Shown here: positions 37,289-45,196 of the stretch, one piece after another
How positions within the stretch are numbered: the first letter of the stretch is position 1
Layout of the letters: the number at the start of each line of letters is the position of its first letter
Source of the DNA: Agromyces agglutinans
GTDB taxonomy: Bacteria; Actinomycetota; Actinomycetes; Actinomycetales; Microbacteriaceae
DNA length: 64,000 nucleotides
Assembly (NCBI RefSeq): GCF_009647605.1
Contig: NZ_WJIF01000001.1
Location: 604,549 to 668,548, forward strand
Direction of reading: 5' to 3'
Translations under genes and position numbers: made by a program
The notes under the pieces: model-generated
The model's database searches: none
Told to the model about the DNA's origin: nothing
Seen by the model: only the letters and a program-made list of their open reading frames with translations

Positions 37289-38469
37289 CCGGCCGCGGAG
37301 CGCCGCGCGGCGGCGACGCACCCGTGCTCGTGTCAGCCAGGCGGACCGCCATCGGCACCGCCGGTCGCGGGTTCGCCGAGCACACGGTCGACGCCCTCGC
37401 GGCGGCCGTGCTCGCCGAGGTCGCTCGCGCCGTCGCGCCCGCAGGCCTCCCCGTCGACGACGTCGTGCTGGGCAACTGCATGGGTCCCGGTGGCGACGTC
37501 GCGCGGGTCGCGGCGCTGCGCGCCGGGCTCGGCGCCGAGGTTCCGGGCGTCACCGTCGATCGGCAGTGCGGCTCCGGGCTCGACGCCGTGATGCTCGCCG
37601 CCTCGCGCGTCAAGGCCGGCGACGCGACCCTCGTGCTGGCCGGCGGAGCCGAATCGGCGTCGACCGCGCCGCACCGCTCGTGGCCCGGCTCGGGCGAACG
37701 CTACGCGCGCGCGCCGTTCGCGCCCGTCGGGTTCCCCGACCCCGACATGGGGCCCGCCGCCGATCGGCTCGCCGCGCTGCGCGGCATCCCCCGCGCGCGG
37801 CAGGATGCTTGGGCCGCCCGGTCGCACGCGCTCGCAGCGCGGGCGCGCGACGCCGGCACCTTCGACGCCGAGATCGTCGAAGTCGACGGCATCGTGCGCG
37901 ACGACCGCCCCAGGGCGAGCTTCACGACCGACCGGCTCGCTCGCTTCGCGCCCGCGTTCGAGGCATCCGATGCCGCCCGCGTGACTGGCACGGCGACGGC
38001 CGGCACCGTGACCGCCGGCAACTCGTGCGGATTCTCCGACGGCGCAGCGGCGATGGCCGTCACGACCGAGCAGGTGGCTCGCGAACTCGGCCTGCCCGCG
38101 CTGCACGTGCGCGCTGTCGCGGTCGCCGCGGGCGACCCGGCGCTGCCCGGCCTCGGCGCGGCGCCCGCCGCGCGGGCCGCCCTGCAGCGGGCACGTCTCA
38201 CCGCCGCCGACCTCGGCTTCGTCGAGATCACGGAGGCGTTCGCCGCGCAGGTGCTCGCCGTCGGCGACGAGCTCGGGCTCGACGAGCAGCTGATCAGCGC
38301 CGACGGCGGCGCGATCGCGCTGGGGCATCCGTGGGGCGCCTCGGGCGCCGTGCTGCTCGTGCGGCTCGCGGCGCGCATGGCGGCCTCCGATGACGCTCGC
38401 CCCGGGCTCGCGGCATGCTCGATCGGCGGCGGACAGGGAGTGGCGATGATCGTGGAGCGGATGTCATGA
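37285..38469 (+). CDS. Thiolase family protein (YhfS-like)
   Basis: A 394-residue thiolase. DRQCGSGLDAVMLAASR holds the acyl-accepting Cys, AIALGHPWGASGA the catalytic His and CSIGGGQGVAMI the second Cys, so it should be active in acyl-CoA cleavage or condensation. NSCGFSDGAAAM is also a family block. It overlaps the ligase and bioM genes by 4 nt at each end. Together with the ligase it could extend or shorten an acyl chain linked to biotin metabolism, as proposed for Bacillus and Staphylococcus YhfT/YhfS; the substrate is not deducible. Confidence 0.88.
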   Translation: MTGRGAPRGGDAPVLVSARRTAIGTAGRGFAEHTVDALAAAVLAEVARAVAPAGLPVDDVVLGNCMGPGGDVARVAALRAGLGAEVPGVTVDRQCGSGLDAVMLAASRVKAGDATLVLAGGAESASTAPHRSWPGSGERYARAPFAPVGFPDPDMGPAADRLAALRGIPRARQDAWAARSHALAARARDAGTFDAEIVEVDGIVRDDRPRASFTTDRLARFAPAFEASDAARVTGTATAGTVTAGNSCGFSDGAAAMAVTTEQVARELGLPALHVRAVAVAAGDPALPGLGAAPAARAALQRARLTAADLGFVEITEAFAAQVLAVGDELGLDEQLISADGGAIALGHPWGASGAVLLVRLAARMAASDDARPGLAACSIGGGQGVAMIVERMS

Positions 38470-39146
38470 GCGAGATCGTGTTCGAGGGCGTGAGCCACCG
38501 GTTCGACCAGGTGCTCGTGGTCGACGACGTCTCGCTCGTGCTGCGCGAGCGCCGGGTCGGCATCGTCGGCGCCAATGGGTCGGGCAAATCGACGCTCGCG
38601 CGCATGATCAACGGCCTCGTCACGCCGACCGCGGGCCGCGTGCGGGTCGACGGGCTCGACGTGGCCCGCAACGGTCGCGACGTGCGCCGTCGGGTCGGCT
38701 TCGTCTTCACCAACGCCGACAACCAGATCGTCATGCCGACGGTGCGCGAGGACGTCGCGTTCACGCTCCGCCGCCATCGGCTCGACCGGGCCGACGCCGA
38801 GGCCCGCGTCGACGCCGCACTCGAACGCGTCGGGCTCACCGCGCTGGCCGACCGACCGGCCCACCGGCTCTCGGGAGGGCAGAAGCAGCTGCTCGCGCTC
38901 GCGTCGGTGCTCGTGGCCGAGCCGGCGATCGTCGTGGCCGACGAGCCGACGACCCTGCTCGACGCGCGCAACGCGCGACGCGTCGCCGAGCACTTCGCGA
39001 CGCTCGACCAGCAACTCATCGTCGTCAGCCACCAGCTCGAACTGCTCGAGGATTTCGACCGCGTGATCGTGATGGACGAGGGCCGGGTCGTCGTCGACGA
39101 CGTGCCGACCGCCGCCTTGGACGCGTACCGGGCGCTGATCGCATGA
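38466..39146 (+). CDS. bioM: Biotin ECF transporter ATPase
   Basis: A 226-residue ABC ATPase: Walker A IVGANGSGKSTLARM, Q-loop region FTNADNQIVMPTV, signature RLSGGQKQLLALA, Walker B AIVVADEPTTLLD and H-loop IVVSHQLELLE are intact. It powers the BioY-BioN complex at the inner face of the membrane. The ATG at 38466 overlaps the thiolase stop. A 17-bp tandem duplication covers its last codons and stop. Confidence 0.94.
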   Translation: MSEIVFEGVSHRFDQVLVVDDVSLVLRERRVGIVGANGSGKSTLARMINGLVTPTAGRVRVDGLDVARNGRDVRRRVGFVFTNADNQIVMPTVREDVAFTLRRHRLDRADAEARVDAALERVGLTALADRPAHRLSGGQKQLLALASVLVAEPAIVVADEPTTLLDARNARRVAEHFATLDQQLIVVSHQLELLEDFDRVIVMDEGRVVVDDVPTAALDAYRALIA

Positions 39147-39164
39147 CGGCGCTGATCGCATGAC
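39131..39164. repeat. 17-bp tandem duplication at the bioM stop
   Basis: GGCGCTGATCGCATGAC occurs at 39131-39147 and again at 39148-39164. The first copy holds the last bioM codons and its TGA; the second is non-coding spacer before bioN. Confidence 0.92.
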
Positions 39165-39173
39165 GGGCCGCGC

Positions 39174-39767
39174 ATGATCGGCGTCTACCACCCCGGCACC
39201 TCGCTCGTGCACCGCGCGCCGGCGCTGGCGAAGCTCGGTGTGCTCGCGGCCCTCGTCACGGCGGTCGCGCTCATCGGCTCGCTCGCGTGGCTGGGCGTGG
39301 CATCCGTCGTCGTCGTCGTGCTGTTCGTGCTCTCGCGCGTGCCGGTGCGGATCGCGCTGCGCCAGGTCGCGCCCATCCTCTGGGTGCTCGCCTTCGCCGT
39401 GCCCGTGCAGGTGATCTTCGGCGGCTGGGAGGCGGCCGCGGTGATGGCGCTGCGTCTCGTCATCGCCGTCGCGCTCGCCGGCCTCTACTCGCTGACGACC
39501 CCGGTGAGCGCGACACTCGACGCGATGCAGGCGCTGCTGCGCCCGTTCCGCCGGTGGATCGACCCCGACCGCGTCGGCCTCGCCCTGGCGCTCACCATCC
39601 GCTGCGTGCCCCTGCTCGCCGAACTCGTCCGCGAGGTCATGGAGGCGCGCAAGGCGCGCGGCGCCGAGGGGTCGGTGCTCGCGCTCGCCGTGCCGGTGAT
39701 CGTGCGCGCGCTCCGCACCTCGGAGCACCTCGGCGAGGCGCTCATCGCGCGCGGGTTCGACGACTGA
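39174..39767 (+). CDS. bioN: Biotin ECF transporter transmembrane (T) component
   Basis: A 197-residue EcfT/CbiQ-type protein with about five helices and the coupling motif EARKARGAEG, which contacts the ATPase, and a C-terminal EALIARGFDD, the second Ala-Arg-Gly signature. It joins BioM to the substrate-binding BioY. The ATG at 39174 lies 27 nt after bioM. It ends the operon, followed by a strong terminator at 39811-39846. Confidence 0.92.
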   Translation: MIGVYHPGTSLVHRAPALAKLGVLAALVTAVALIGSLAWLGVASVVVVVLFVLSRVPVRIALRQVAPILWVLAFAVPVQVIFGGWEAAAVMALRLVIAVALAGLYSLTTPVSATLDAMQALLRPFRRWIDPDRVGLALALTIRCVPLLAELVREVMEARKARGAEGSVLALAVPVIVRALRTSEHLGEALIARGFDD

Positions 39768-39810
39768 ACCGGCTTATAGGCACTGAACCTGGGTCGCCCG
39801 GAGCAATGAA

Positions 39811-39846
39811 GAAGCCCCGGAACCTGGCGAGAGGTTCCGGGGCTTC
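39811..39846. terminator. Terminator between bioN and tRNA-Lys
   Basis: GAAGCCCCGGAACCT (39811-39825), loop GGCGAG, then the exact complement (39832-39846): a 15-bp perfect stem. It ends the bio operon on the plus strand and the tRNA-Lys transcript on the minus strand. Confidence 0.9.
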
Positions 39847-39850
39847 ACCG

Positions 39851-39923
39851 TGCACCCCCAGGGACTTGAACCCTGAACCCACTGATTAAGAGTCAGTTGC
39901 TCTGCCGATTGAGCTAGAGGTGC
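39851..39923 (-). tRNA. tRNA-Lys (anticodon CTT)
   Basis: 73 nt. The minus strand begins GCACCTC (39923-39917), pairing with GGGGTGC at the 3' side, discriminator A at 39851. The anticodon loop ACTCTTAATC gives CTT. The T-arm AGGGTTCAAGTCCCT is intact. CCA is not encoded. It stands alone between convergent bioN and divergent hisN. Confidence 0.96.
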
Positions 39924-40049
39924 GTGATTCCGGGTGATTTCGTCAACCCCGAACCGAGGGACCACGTTATCAGAGCCGAGGCGGGTAGCGCCAATCGAGC
40001 GCGCCCCATCGTGCCGAACGCGTCGATCGGCACGGGATAGCCTGAACCG

Positions 40050-40856
40050 GTGACCACGGATGCCACTCCCGCCGACGCACTCGCCGCCGACCTCGCGCTC
40101 GCCCTCGACCTGGCCGATCGCGCCGACGCGATCTCCCTCGGGCGGTTCCGGGCGGTCGACCTCGAGGTGTCGACGAAGCCCGACCGCACACCCGTGACCG
40201 AGGCAGACCTGGCCGTCGAGCGCGCCATCCGCGAGGGCCTCGCGGCGGCGCGACCAGACGACGGCGTGCTGGGCGAGGAGTTCGGCACCGAGGGCTCAGG
40301 GCGCCGACAGTGGATCATCGACCCGATCGACGGAACGGCGAACTTCCTCCGCGGCGTGCCCGTCTGGGGCACGCTCATCTCGCTCGCGATCGACGGCGAG
40401 CCGGTGCTCGGCGTCGCCTCCTCCCCCGCCATGGGTCGCCGCTGGTGGGCCTCGCGCGCCGGGGGCGCGTGGACGACGGATGCCCCGGGCGCCGAGCCTC
40501 GAGGCATCCGCGTGTCGGCGGTGGCCGACCTCGCCGATGCGTCGCTGAGCTTCCAGAGCCTCGCGCAGTGGCGCGACGCCGGCTACCTCGACCGCCTGCT
40601 CGCCCTGTCCGAGCGCGTGTGGCGCGATCGGGCGTACGGCGACGTGTGGTCGTACATGCTGCTCGCCGAGGGGCTCATCGACGTCGCCGGCGAGTTCGAC
40701 GTGAAGGTCTACGACCTGGCGGCGCTCATCCCCATCGTCGAAGAGGCGGGCGGCCGCTTCACCTCGGTCGACGGGCAGCGAGGGCCCGGCCACGGCAGCG
40801 CGCTCGCGACCAACGGCCGACTGCACGACACCGTGCTGGAGGCCCTGGCCGGGTGA
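40050..40856 (+). CDS. hisN: Histidinol-phosphatase / inositol monophosphatase family
   Basis: A 268-residue Mg-dependent phosphatase of the IMPase fold. KPDRTPVTEADLAVER, GVLGEEFG (metal Glu), WIIDPIDGTANFLRG (the DPIDGT metal motif) and EFDVKVYDLAALIPIVEEAGG (the second metal Asp region) are present. The closest pattern is actinobacterial HisN, which dephosphorylates L-histidinol-phosphate, but inositol-1-phosphate or other substrates cannot be excluded. The start is GTG at 40050. The stop overlaps the next start as GTGA. Confidence 0.85.
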   Translation: MTTDATPADALAADLALALDLADRADAISLGRFRAVDLEVSTKPDRTPVTEADLAVERAIREGLAAARPDDGVLGEEFGTEGSGRRQWIIDPIDGTANFLRGVPVWGTLISLAIDGEPVLGVASSPAMGRRWWASRAGGAWTTDAPGAEPRGIRVSAVADLADASLSFQSLAQWRDAGYLDRLLALSERVWRDRAYGDVWSYMLLAEGLIDVAGEFDVKVYDLAALIPIVEEAGGRFTSVDGQRGPGHGSALATNGRLHDTVLEALAG

Positions 40857-41371
40857 GGCGGGGCGTCCTCGCCGTCGCCGGTCTCGCGATCCTGGTCGCG
40901 GCGTCGGGTTGCACGGCGGCGCCCGACACCGAACCGGCGCCGCCGCGCGCGTCGAGCGTCGCTCCCGTGCCGAGCTCGCCGGCTCCGCCGGTGGCATCCG
41001 GGGCGCCGACGATGGCGCCGCCGCCGGCCGTCGAGCCGTACGCGCCGCAGGTCGGCGACTGCTTCGACGTGCGCAAGGCCGAGCCCGACCTGCGCGAGAG
41101 CCTCGTGCCGTGCGAGGCCGAGCACGACGACGAGGTCTACGCGGAGTTCAGGTTGCCCGACGGCGCCTTCCCCGGCGATGAGGCCGCGCACGCGGGATGC
41201 ACCGCGAGGTTCGGCGCGTTCATCGGCGTGGAGTTCGCCGACTCGGTGCTCGAGATCACCACGTACCACCCGTCGGCCACGTCCTGGGCCGACGGCGACC
41301 GCCGCGTCGCGTGCGCGGTGTGGAACCCGACCGACACGGTCGTCGGCACCCTCGCCGGCTCGGGCATCTGA
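40853..41371 (+). CDS. Lipoprotein with septum-formation-like domain
   Basis: A 172-residue secreted lipoprotein. GVLAVAGLAILVAASGC is a signal peptide with lipobox LVAASGC; a Pro/Ala/Ser linker follows, then YAPQVGDCFDVRK, VPCEAEHDDEVYAEF and RVACAVWNP with four Cys, the pattern of the septum-formation (PF13845) domain. The function in actinobacteria is unclear. It starts with GTG at 40853, coupled to hisN. Confidence 0.84.
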   Translation: MRRGVLAVAGLAILVAASGCTAAPDTEPAPPRASSVAPVPSSPAPPVASGAPTMAPPPAVEPYAPQVGDCFDVRKAEPDLRESLVPCEAEHDDEVYAEFRLPDGAFPGDEAAHAGCTARFGAFIGVEFADSVLEITTYHPSATSWADGDRRVACAVWNPTDTVVGTLAGSGI

Positions 41372-41374
41372 GCG

Positions 41375-41402
41375 TCAGCGCCGCCGCCTCAGCGCCGCCG
41401 CC
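41375..41402. repeat. 14-bp tandem duplication at the EamA gene stop
   Basis: TCAGCGCCGCCGCC occurs at 41375-41388 and 41389-41402. The right copy is the 3' end of the minus-strand EamA gene including its TGA; the left copy lies in the 17-bp gap to the lipoprotein gene. Confidence 0.9.
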
Positions 41403-42366
41403 GGCTCCACGCGACGCCCGCGACGCAGAGCGCCCCGCCGACGAGGCCGAGGATCGTCGGCAGCTCGCCCAGGAAGAGCCACGACATGAGCACCACGATC
41501 GCGGGCACCGCGAGCGTCGCCGACGCCGTCGCGCCCGCGGTGCTGCGCTGGAGCACGTAGGCCCAGAGCACGAACGCGACGGCCGATGGGAACAGGCCGA
41601 GGTACACGGCGCCCCAGATCGCGGCGGCGGGGGCATCCGGCACCTCGCCGACCAGTTGCGGCAGGAACGGCAGCAGCGCGACCGCACCCACCGCGCAGCC
41701 GACCCAGGTCGCGCCGAGCGCGTCGGTCGTGCGCAGCGCGACCTTCTGCACGAGCACGCCCGAGGCGTAGAGCACCGCCGCCAGCAGCCCCAGCAGGATG
41801 CCGATGGGTTCGCTGTGCGGCCCGATGCCGCCGGCGGCGATGAGCACGACGCCCGTGAAGGCCACGCCGATACCGATCATGAGCGGCCGCGGGAATCCCT
41901 CCTTCAGCACGACGCCGGCGACGAGTGCGACCAGGAGCGGGGCGATGTTCACGAGCATCGCCGTGGTGCCCGCGTCGAGGTGGCGTTCGGCGATGTTGAG
42001 CACGAGGGTGTACCCGGCGAACCACAGCAGTCCGTACGCGACGACGAGCACGAGCCCGCGACCGCGCGGGAACGGCGGCCGGCGCCAGAGTGCGAACGCA
42101 GCGAGTGCAAGGGCGCCCACGAGCTGCCGGCCGAGCGCGAGCGCGCCCGGCGAGAGCGCATCGCCGATGCCGCGGATGGCGATGAACGCCGACGCCCAGA
42201 GCACCAGCACGGTCGCCATCGCGGCGACGACGCGCCACGACGGCCGTACGGCAGGCGCGAGCGACCCGGCGCCCGCAGCGGGCGCGGCACCGGCACCACC
42301 CGCGGCACCAGCGCCGGTCGTCGGGCGATCGGATGCGGCGGGGCTTGGCGTGTCGACACGAGGCAT
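41389..42366 (-). CDS. EamA/DMT family transporter
   Basis: A 325-residue drug/metabolite transporter with ten helices in two EamA repeats: WASAFIAIRGIGDALSPG opens the first and YASGVLVQKVALR the second; the end is VGGALCVAGVAWSRRRR. A 45-residue Gly/Ala-rich N-terminus precedes. Such proteins export metabolites, often amino acids. The ATG at 42366 is used. It is divergent from a LysR regulator, which probably controls it, a common exporter-regulator pairing. Confidence 0.9.
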   Translation of the reverse strand: MPRVDTPSPAASDRPTTGAGAAGGAGAAPAAGAGSLAPAVRPSWRVVAAMATVLVLWASAFIAIRGIGDALSPGALALGRQLVGALALAAFALWRRPPFPRGRGLVLVVAYGLLWFAGYTLVLNIAERHLDAGTTAMLVNIAPLLVALVAGVVLKEGFPRPLMIGIGVAFTGVVLIAAGGIGPHSEPIGILLGLLAAVLYASGVLVQKVALRTTDALGATWVGCAVGAVALLPFLPQLVGEVPDAPAAAIWGAVYLGLFPSAVAFVLWAYVLQRSTAGATASATLAVPAIVVLMSWLFLGELPTILGLVGGALCVAGVAWSRRRR

Positions 42367-42399
42367 GGTGCCAGCCTTCCGGAGCGGTCCGTTCAGCAC

Positions 42400-42411
42400 A
42401 AGCGAACGCTT
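42400..42411. promoter_or_regulatory. Possible LysR operator between the EamA and LysR genes
   Basis: AAGCGAACGCTT (42400-42411) is an inverted repeat of five-base arms around AA, in the 81-bp region between the divergent starts at 42366 and 42448. This is the expected location for LysR binding. Not proven. Confidence 0.45.
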
Positions 42412-42447
42412 CTTCCGGATACGTAAGCAGCACTGTACGATCACGGC

Positions 42448-43359
42448 ATGGTCGATCCCCAGCGTCTCCGCGTTTTCCGCGCCGTCGTTCAGGCCGGCTC
42501 GATCAATGGAGCCGCCGCCCGGCTCGGGTACACGCCCTCGGCGGTGAGCCAGCACGTCAGCATGCTCCAGCGCGAGACCGGCCTCGTGCTCGTCGAACGC
42601 CAGGGCCGAGGCATCCTGCCCACCGCTGCGGGCATCGCGGTCGCCGATCGCGCCTCGCGGGTGCTCGACCAGCTGGCCGACTTCGAGCACCTGGCCGACG
42701 ACCTGCGGTCGGGTCGCAGCGGCGTGCTGCGCATCGGCACCTTCCATTCGGCGAACCGCGCGTGGATGCCGGGGATCCTCGCGAGCGTGCTGGCCGACTC
42801 CCCCGACCTGCGCATCGAACTGAGCCTCGCCGAGTTCCGCGGCGATCGGGGCGTCGACCTCGACCTCGACGTGTTCATCGCCGAATCGGTGCGCGGCGAC
42901 GTCGACCCGGCGGTCGCCGACGGCGCGGCCGAGGGCTACGACGTCGAGCACCTGCGCACCGAGGACTACCTCGCGGTCGTGCCCGTCGGCCACGCCCTCG
43001 CCGCCCGGGCCGCGGTGACCCTCGACGACCTGCGCGACGAGGCCTTCATCGACAACGACATCGCGCGCGGGCCCTGCCGCGAAATCGTCCTCACGGCGTG
43101 CGCCGCGCGCGGGTTCGCGCCCGACTTCCGCGTCGCGGCACCCGACTACCCCACGGCGTTCGACTACGCCGCCGCCGGCATCGGCGTGACCGTCCTGCCG
43201 CGCCTCGGGGCGTTCCGCCTGCCCGACGGTGTCGTCGCCGTGCCGATCGCCGACGACGACGTGCGCCGACGCATCATGCTGCGGGTCAAGCGCACCATGC
43301 GCACGCATCCGGCCGTCCGCCGCACCGCCGACCTGATCCGCGCGCAGGCCGCGGCCTGA
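42448..43359 (+). CDS. LysR family regulator
   Basis: A 303-residue LysR protein with the HTH at residues about 5-60 (FRAVVQAGSINGAAARLGYTPSAVSQHVSML) and a normal-length substrate-binding domain (SGVLRIGTFHSANRAWMPGIL opens it). The ATG at 42448 starts exactly at the family N-terminus. It is divergent from an EamA exporter gene. The inducer is unknown. Confidence 0.92.
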   Translation: MVDPQRLRVFRAVVQAGSINGAAARLGYTPSAVSQHVSMLQRETGLVLVERQGRGILPTAAGIAVADRASRVLDQLADFEHLADDLRSGRSGVLRIGTFHSANRAWMPGILASVLADSPDLRIELSLAEFRGDRGVDLDLDVFIAESVRGDVDPAVADGAAEGYDVEHLRTEDYLAVVPVGHALAARAAVTLDDLRDEAFIDNDIARGPCREIVLTACAARGFAPDFRVAAPDYPTAFDYAAAGIGVTVLPRLGAFRLPDGVVAVPIADDDVRRRIMLRVKRTMRTHPAVRRTADLIRAQAAA

Positions 43360-43453
43360 GGCATCCGGCGCGGCATGCTGTGCCCGCGGCACCCGCATGC
43401 ACTAGCTTGACGGCAGGACCGGGGCACGGTGCATCCGGACGAAAGGGGACGTC

Positions 43454-43849
43454 ATGGGATTCTGGGAGACCATCTGGGACTGGTTCTGGTTCTTCCTGAT
43501 GGTGTTCGCGTTCGTCGCGTACCTGTGGGTGCTGATCTCGATCGTCGTCGACCTGTTCCGCGACCACACGCTGAACGGCTGGCTGAAGGCGCTCTGGATC
43601 GTGTGCCTCGTCTTCTTCCCCTTCATCACGGGCCTGATCTACATCATCGCCCGCGGTCGCGGCATGGCCGAGCGCTCGGCACGGCAGCAGCAGGAGTACC
43701 AGGAGTACTCGAAGGACTACATCCGCCAGGTGTCGTTCGCGAGCCCGGCCGATGAGATCGCGAAGGCGCAGGCGCTGCGCGACCAGGGTGTCATCACCGA
43801 CGGCGAGTTCGACGCGCTGAAGAACAAGGCGCTGGGCGGGAAGTACTGA
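43454..43849 (+). CDS. SHOCT-domain membrane protein
   Basis: A 131-residue protein. Two N-terminal helices (FWFFLMVFAFVAYLWVLISIV and LKALWIVCLVFFPFITGLIYI) match the PLDc_N (phospholipase D N-terminal-like) module; a Gln/Glu-rich linker and a C-terminal SHOCT motif (ADEIAKAQALRDQGVITDGEFDALKNKAL) follow. The function is unknown. GAAAGGGG precedes the ATG at 43454. It is convergent with ssrA, with a strong terminator between. Confidence 0.85.
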   Translation: MGFWETIWDWFWFFLMVFAFVAYLWVLISIVVDLFRDHTLNGWLKALWIVCLVFFPFITGLIYIIARGRGMAERSARQQQEYQEYSKDYIRQVSFASPADEIAKAQALRDQGVITDGEFDALKNKALGGKY

Positions 43850-43886
43850 ACCCAGCCGCGCCGCGTGCATGCGGCGCGCACGCGAA

Positions 43887-43922
43887 ACGGGCGGTCGGCA
43901 TCCGAGGATGCCGACCGCCCGT
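43887..43922. terminator. Bidirectional terminator between the SHOCT gene and ssrA, with inverted GGCATCC/GGATGCC pair
   Basis: ACGGGCGGTCGGCATCC (43887-43903), loop GA, then the exact complement (43906-43922): a 17-bp stem that extends further with one bulged A. The tip of the stem is the 7-mer GGCATCC facing its complement GGATGCC. Confidence 0.9.
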
Positions 43923-43956
43923 TCGCGGTTCCGCTGCGTGCGACGACGACCATGGG

Positions 43957-44321
43957 TGGAGATGGGGGGAATCGAACCCCCGTCCATCGCTGAGGTTCCA
44001 CGCCTTCTCCGGGCGCATCCTGTGAGGCGTTCTCATCGGCCCCGACTCTTGACACAGGCATCCGAGTCGACGGGCCCATCCTGATGAAGTCCCGCACACC
44101 GCTCAGGCGACGGTGTACAGCGAGTTCCCTAAATGACGCCAGTGACCGGGGCGGGAACGAACCCGGACTGACGGACTATCGACTCTGCTTACGCAGCGAG
44201 AGCGAAGTCGGACTGCTTCTTATTGGCAGTTATCTTTTCGCAGGGAGCGTTCACGAGATAACCCTGCATCCTCGGCCCGCTTCTCGTGGGCGCACAGGCG
44301 ATGTCGAAACCGATCATCCCC
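43957..44321 (-). ncRNA. ssrA: tmRNA
   Basis: About 365 nt. The 5' end GGGGATG (44321-44315) pairs with CATCTCC at the 3' end to form the tRNA-like acceptor; GATCGGTTTCGACATC follows the 5' strand, and the 3' T-arm GGGGGTTCGATTCCCCC is exact. The tag reading frame near 44224-44189 ends in ANKKQSDFALAA-stop, an actinobacterial-type degradation tag. With SmpB it rescues stalled ribosomes. CCA is not encoded. Confidence 0.96.
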
Positions 44322-44340
44322 ATGGTCACCAGGCCCCGGC

Positions 44341-44358
44341 CACGACATGGGTGTCGTG
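44341..44358. other. Hairpin just upstream of ssrA
   Basis: CACGACA-TGGG-TGTCGTG is a perfect 7-bp inverted repeat ending 20 bp before the tmRNA 5' end. It could be in the 5' leader of pre-tmRNA or part of its promoter region. Confidence 0.5.
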
Positions 44359-44376
44359 ACAGGACGATGGCGGGCC

Positions 44377-44413
44377 GTCGTCGCACGCTGTGGAATTTCC
44401 AATCCGCGACGAC
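44377..44413. promoter_or_regulatory. Nested inverted repeats between ssrA and the SIMPL gene
   Basis: GTCGTCGC (44377-44384) pairs with GCGACGAC (44406-44413), and almost concentric with it is TGGAATTTCCA (44391-44401). It lies in the divergent promoter region of ssrA and the SIMPL gene and is a candidate regulatory site. Confidence 0.5.
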
Positions 44414-44488
44414 CCATTCGGGAAGTGCGCGGCCTTACAGTCTAGAACAGGTTCGCACCGCGCGCCATTCCCGACCGAGGAGGATTCC

Positions 44489-45163
44489 ATGAGCACCCTG
44501 ATCGCCGTGACCGGCCGCGCTGAAGAGCGCGTCGCCCCCGAACTGGCGGCCGTATCCCTCGGCATCGGCGCCTCCGGGCCCGAGCGCGACGACGTCATGC
44601 GCACCACCTCCGGCGCGCACGAGCGGCTGCTGACCGAAGTGCGCGAACTCGAGGCCGAGGGCGCGATCGAGCGGTGGTCGGCCGAGCAGCTGCGCGTCTG
44701 GTCGCACCGGCCATGGAACGCCGAGGGCCGCCGCATGCCCCTCGTGCACGAGGCGCGCGCCGACGTCGAGATCGTCTTCCGCGACCTCGATCGCGTCGGC
44801 GAATGGCTGGCGGATGCCGCGACGCGCGAGTTCCTCGCCGTCCGCGGGGTCGACTGGCGGCTGACGGATGCCACGCTCGCCGTCGTCCGTGAACGCGCGC
44901 AGCGCGGCGCCGTGCAGGATGCCGTGGCCAAGGCCGCGGTCTACGCCGATGCCCTCGGTGCGGGGCATCCGGCCCCCGTCGAACTCGCCGACCACGGCAT
45001 GCTCTCGGCCGCGCAGGTCGTGCCCTTCGCTGCGGCGCGGCTGTCGGCACCGGCGGCGTTCGGGGCGGCTCCGGGCGGCGCGCCCTCGACCGAGTTCGCG
45101 CCCGCAGACCTGGTCATCGAGGCGCGCGTCGACGCCCGGTTCTCGGCCGAGCCCGCGAGCTGA
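44489..45163 (+). CDS. SIMPL (DUF541) domain protein
   Basis: A 224-residue cytoplasmic protein whose layout matches the SIMPL/DUF541 family: STLIAVTGRAEERVAPELAAVSLGI at the start, a central YADALGA segment, and a C-terminal strand DLVIEARVDARF. The role is unknown; relatives are linked to oxidative stress and cell-surface functions. No signal peptide is seen. GAGGAGG lies 7 nt before the ATG at 44489. It is divergent from ssrA and convergent with a phosphatase gene. Confidence 0.83.
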   Translation: MSTLIAVTGRAEERVAPELAAVSLGIGASGPERDDVMRTTSGAHERLLTEVRELEAEGAIERWSAEQLRVWSHRPWNAEGRRMPLVHEARADVEIVFRDLDRVGEWLADAATREFLAVRGVDWRLTDATLAVVRERAQRGAVQDAVAKAAVYADALGAGHPAPVELADHGMLSAAQVVPFAAARLSAPAAFGAAPGGAPSTEFAPADLVIEARVDARFSAEPAS

Positions 45164-45180
45164 GCGGGGCGCGGGGCGGG

Positions 45181-45194
45181 GCGGGGCGCCCCGC
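45181..45194. terminator. Possible terminator between the SIMPL and phosphatase genes
   Basis: GCGGGGCGCCCCGC is a perfect palindrome in the 33-bp gap between convergent genes, preceded by further G-rich repeats. No U-tract is present, so termination is only suggested by position. Confidence 0.35.
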
Positions 45195-45196
45195 GG

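Noticed and set aside
41197..42426. 409-codon plus-strand frame
   Set aside because: Shadow of the minus-strand EamA transporter, which has a well-formed ten-helix pattern.
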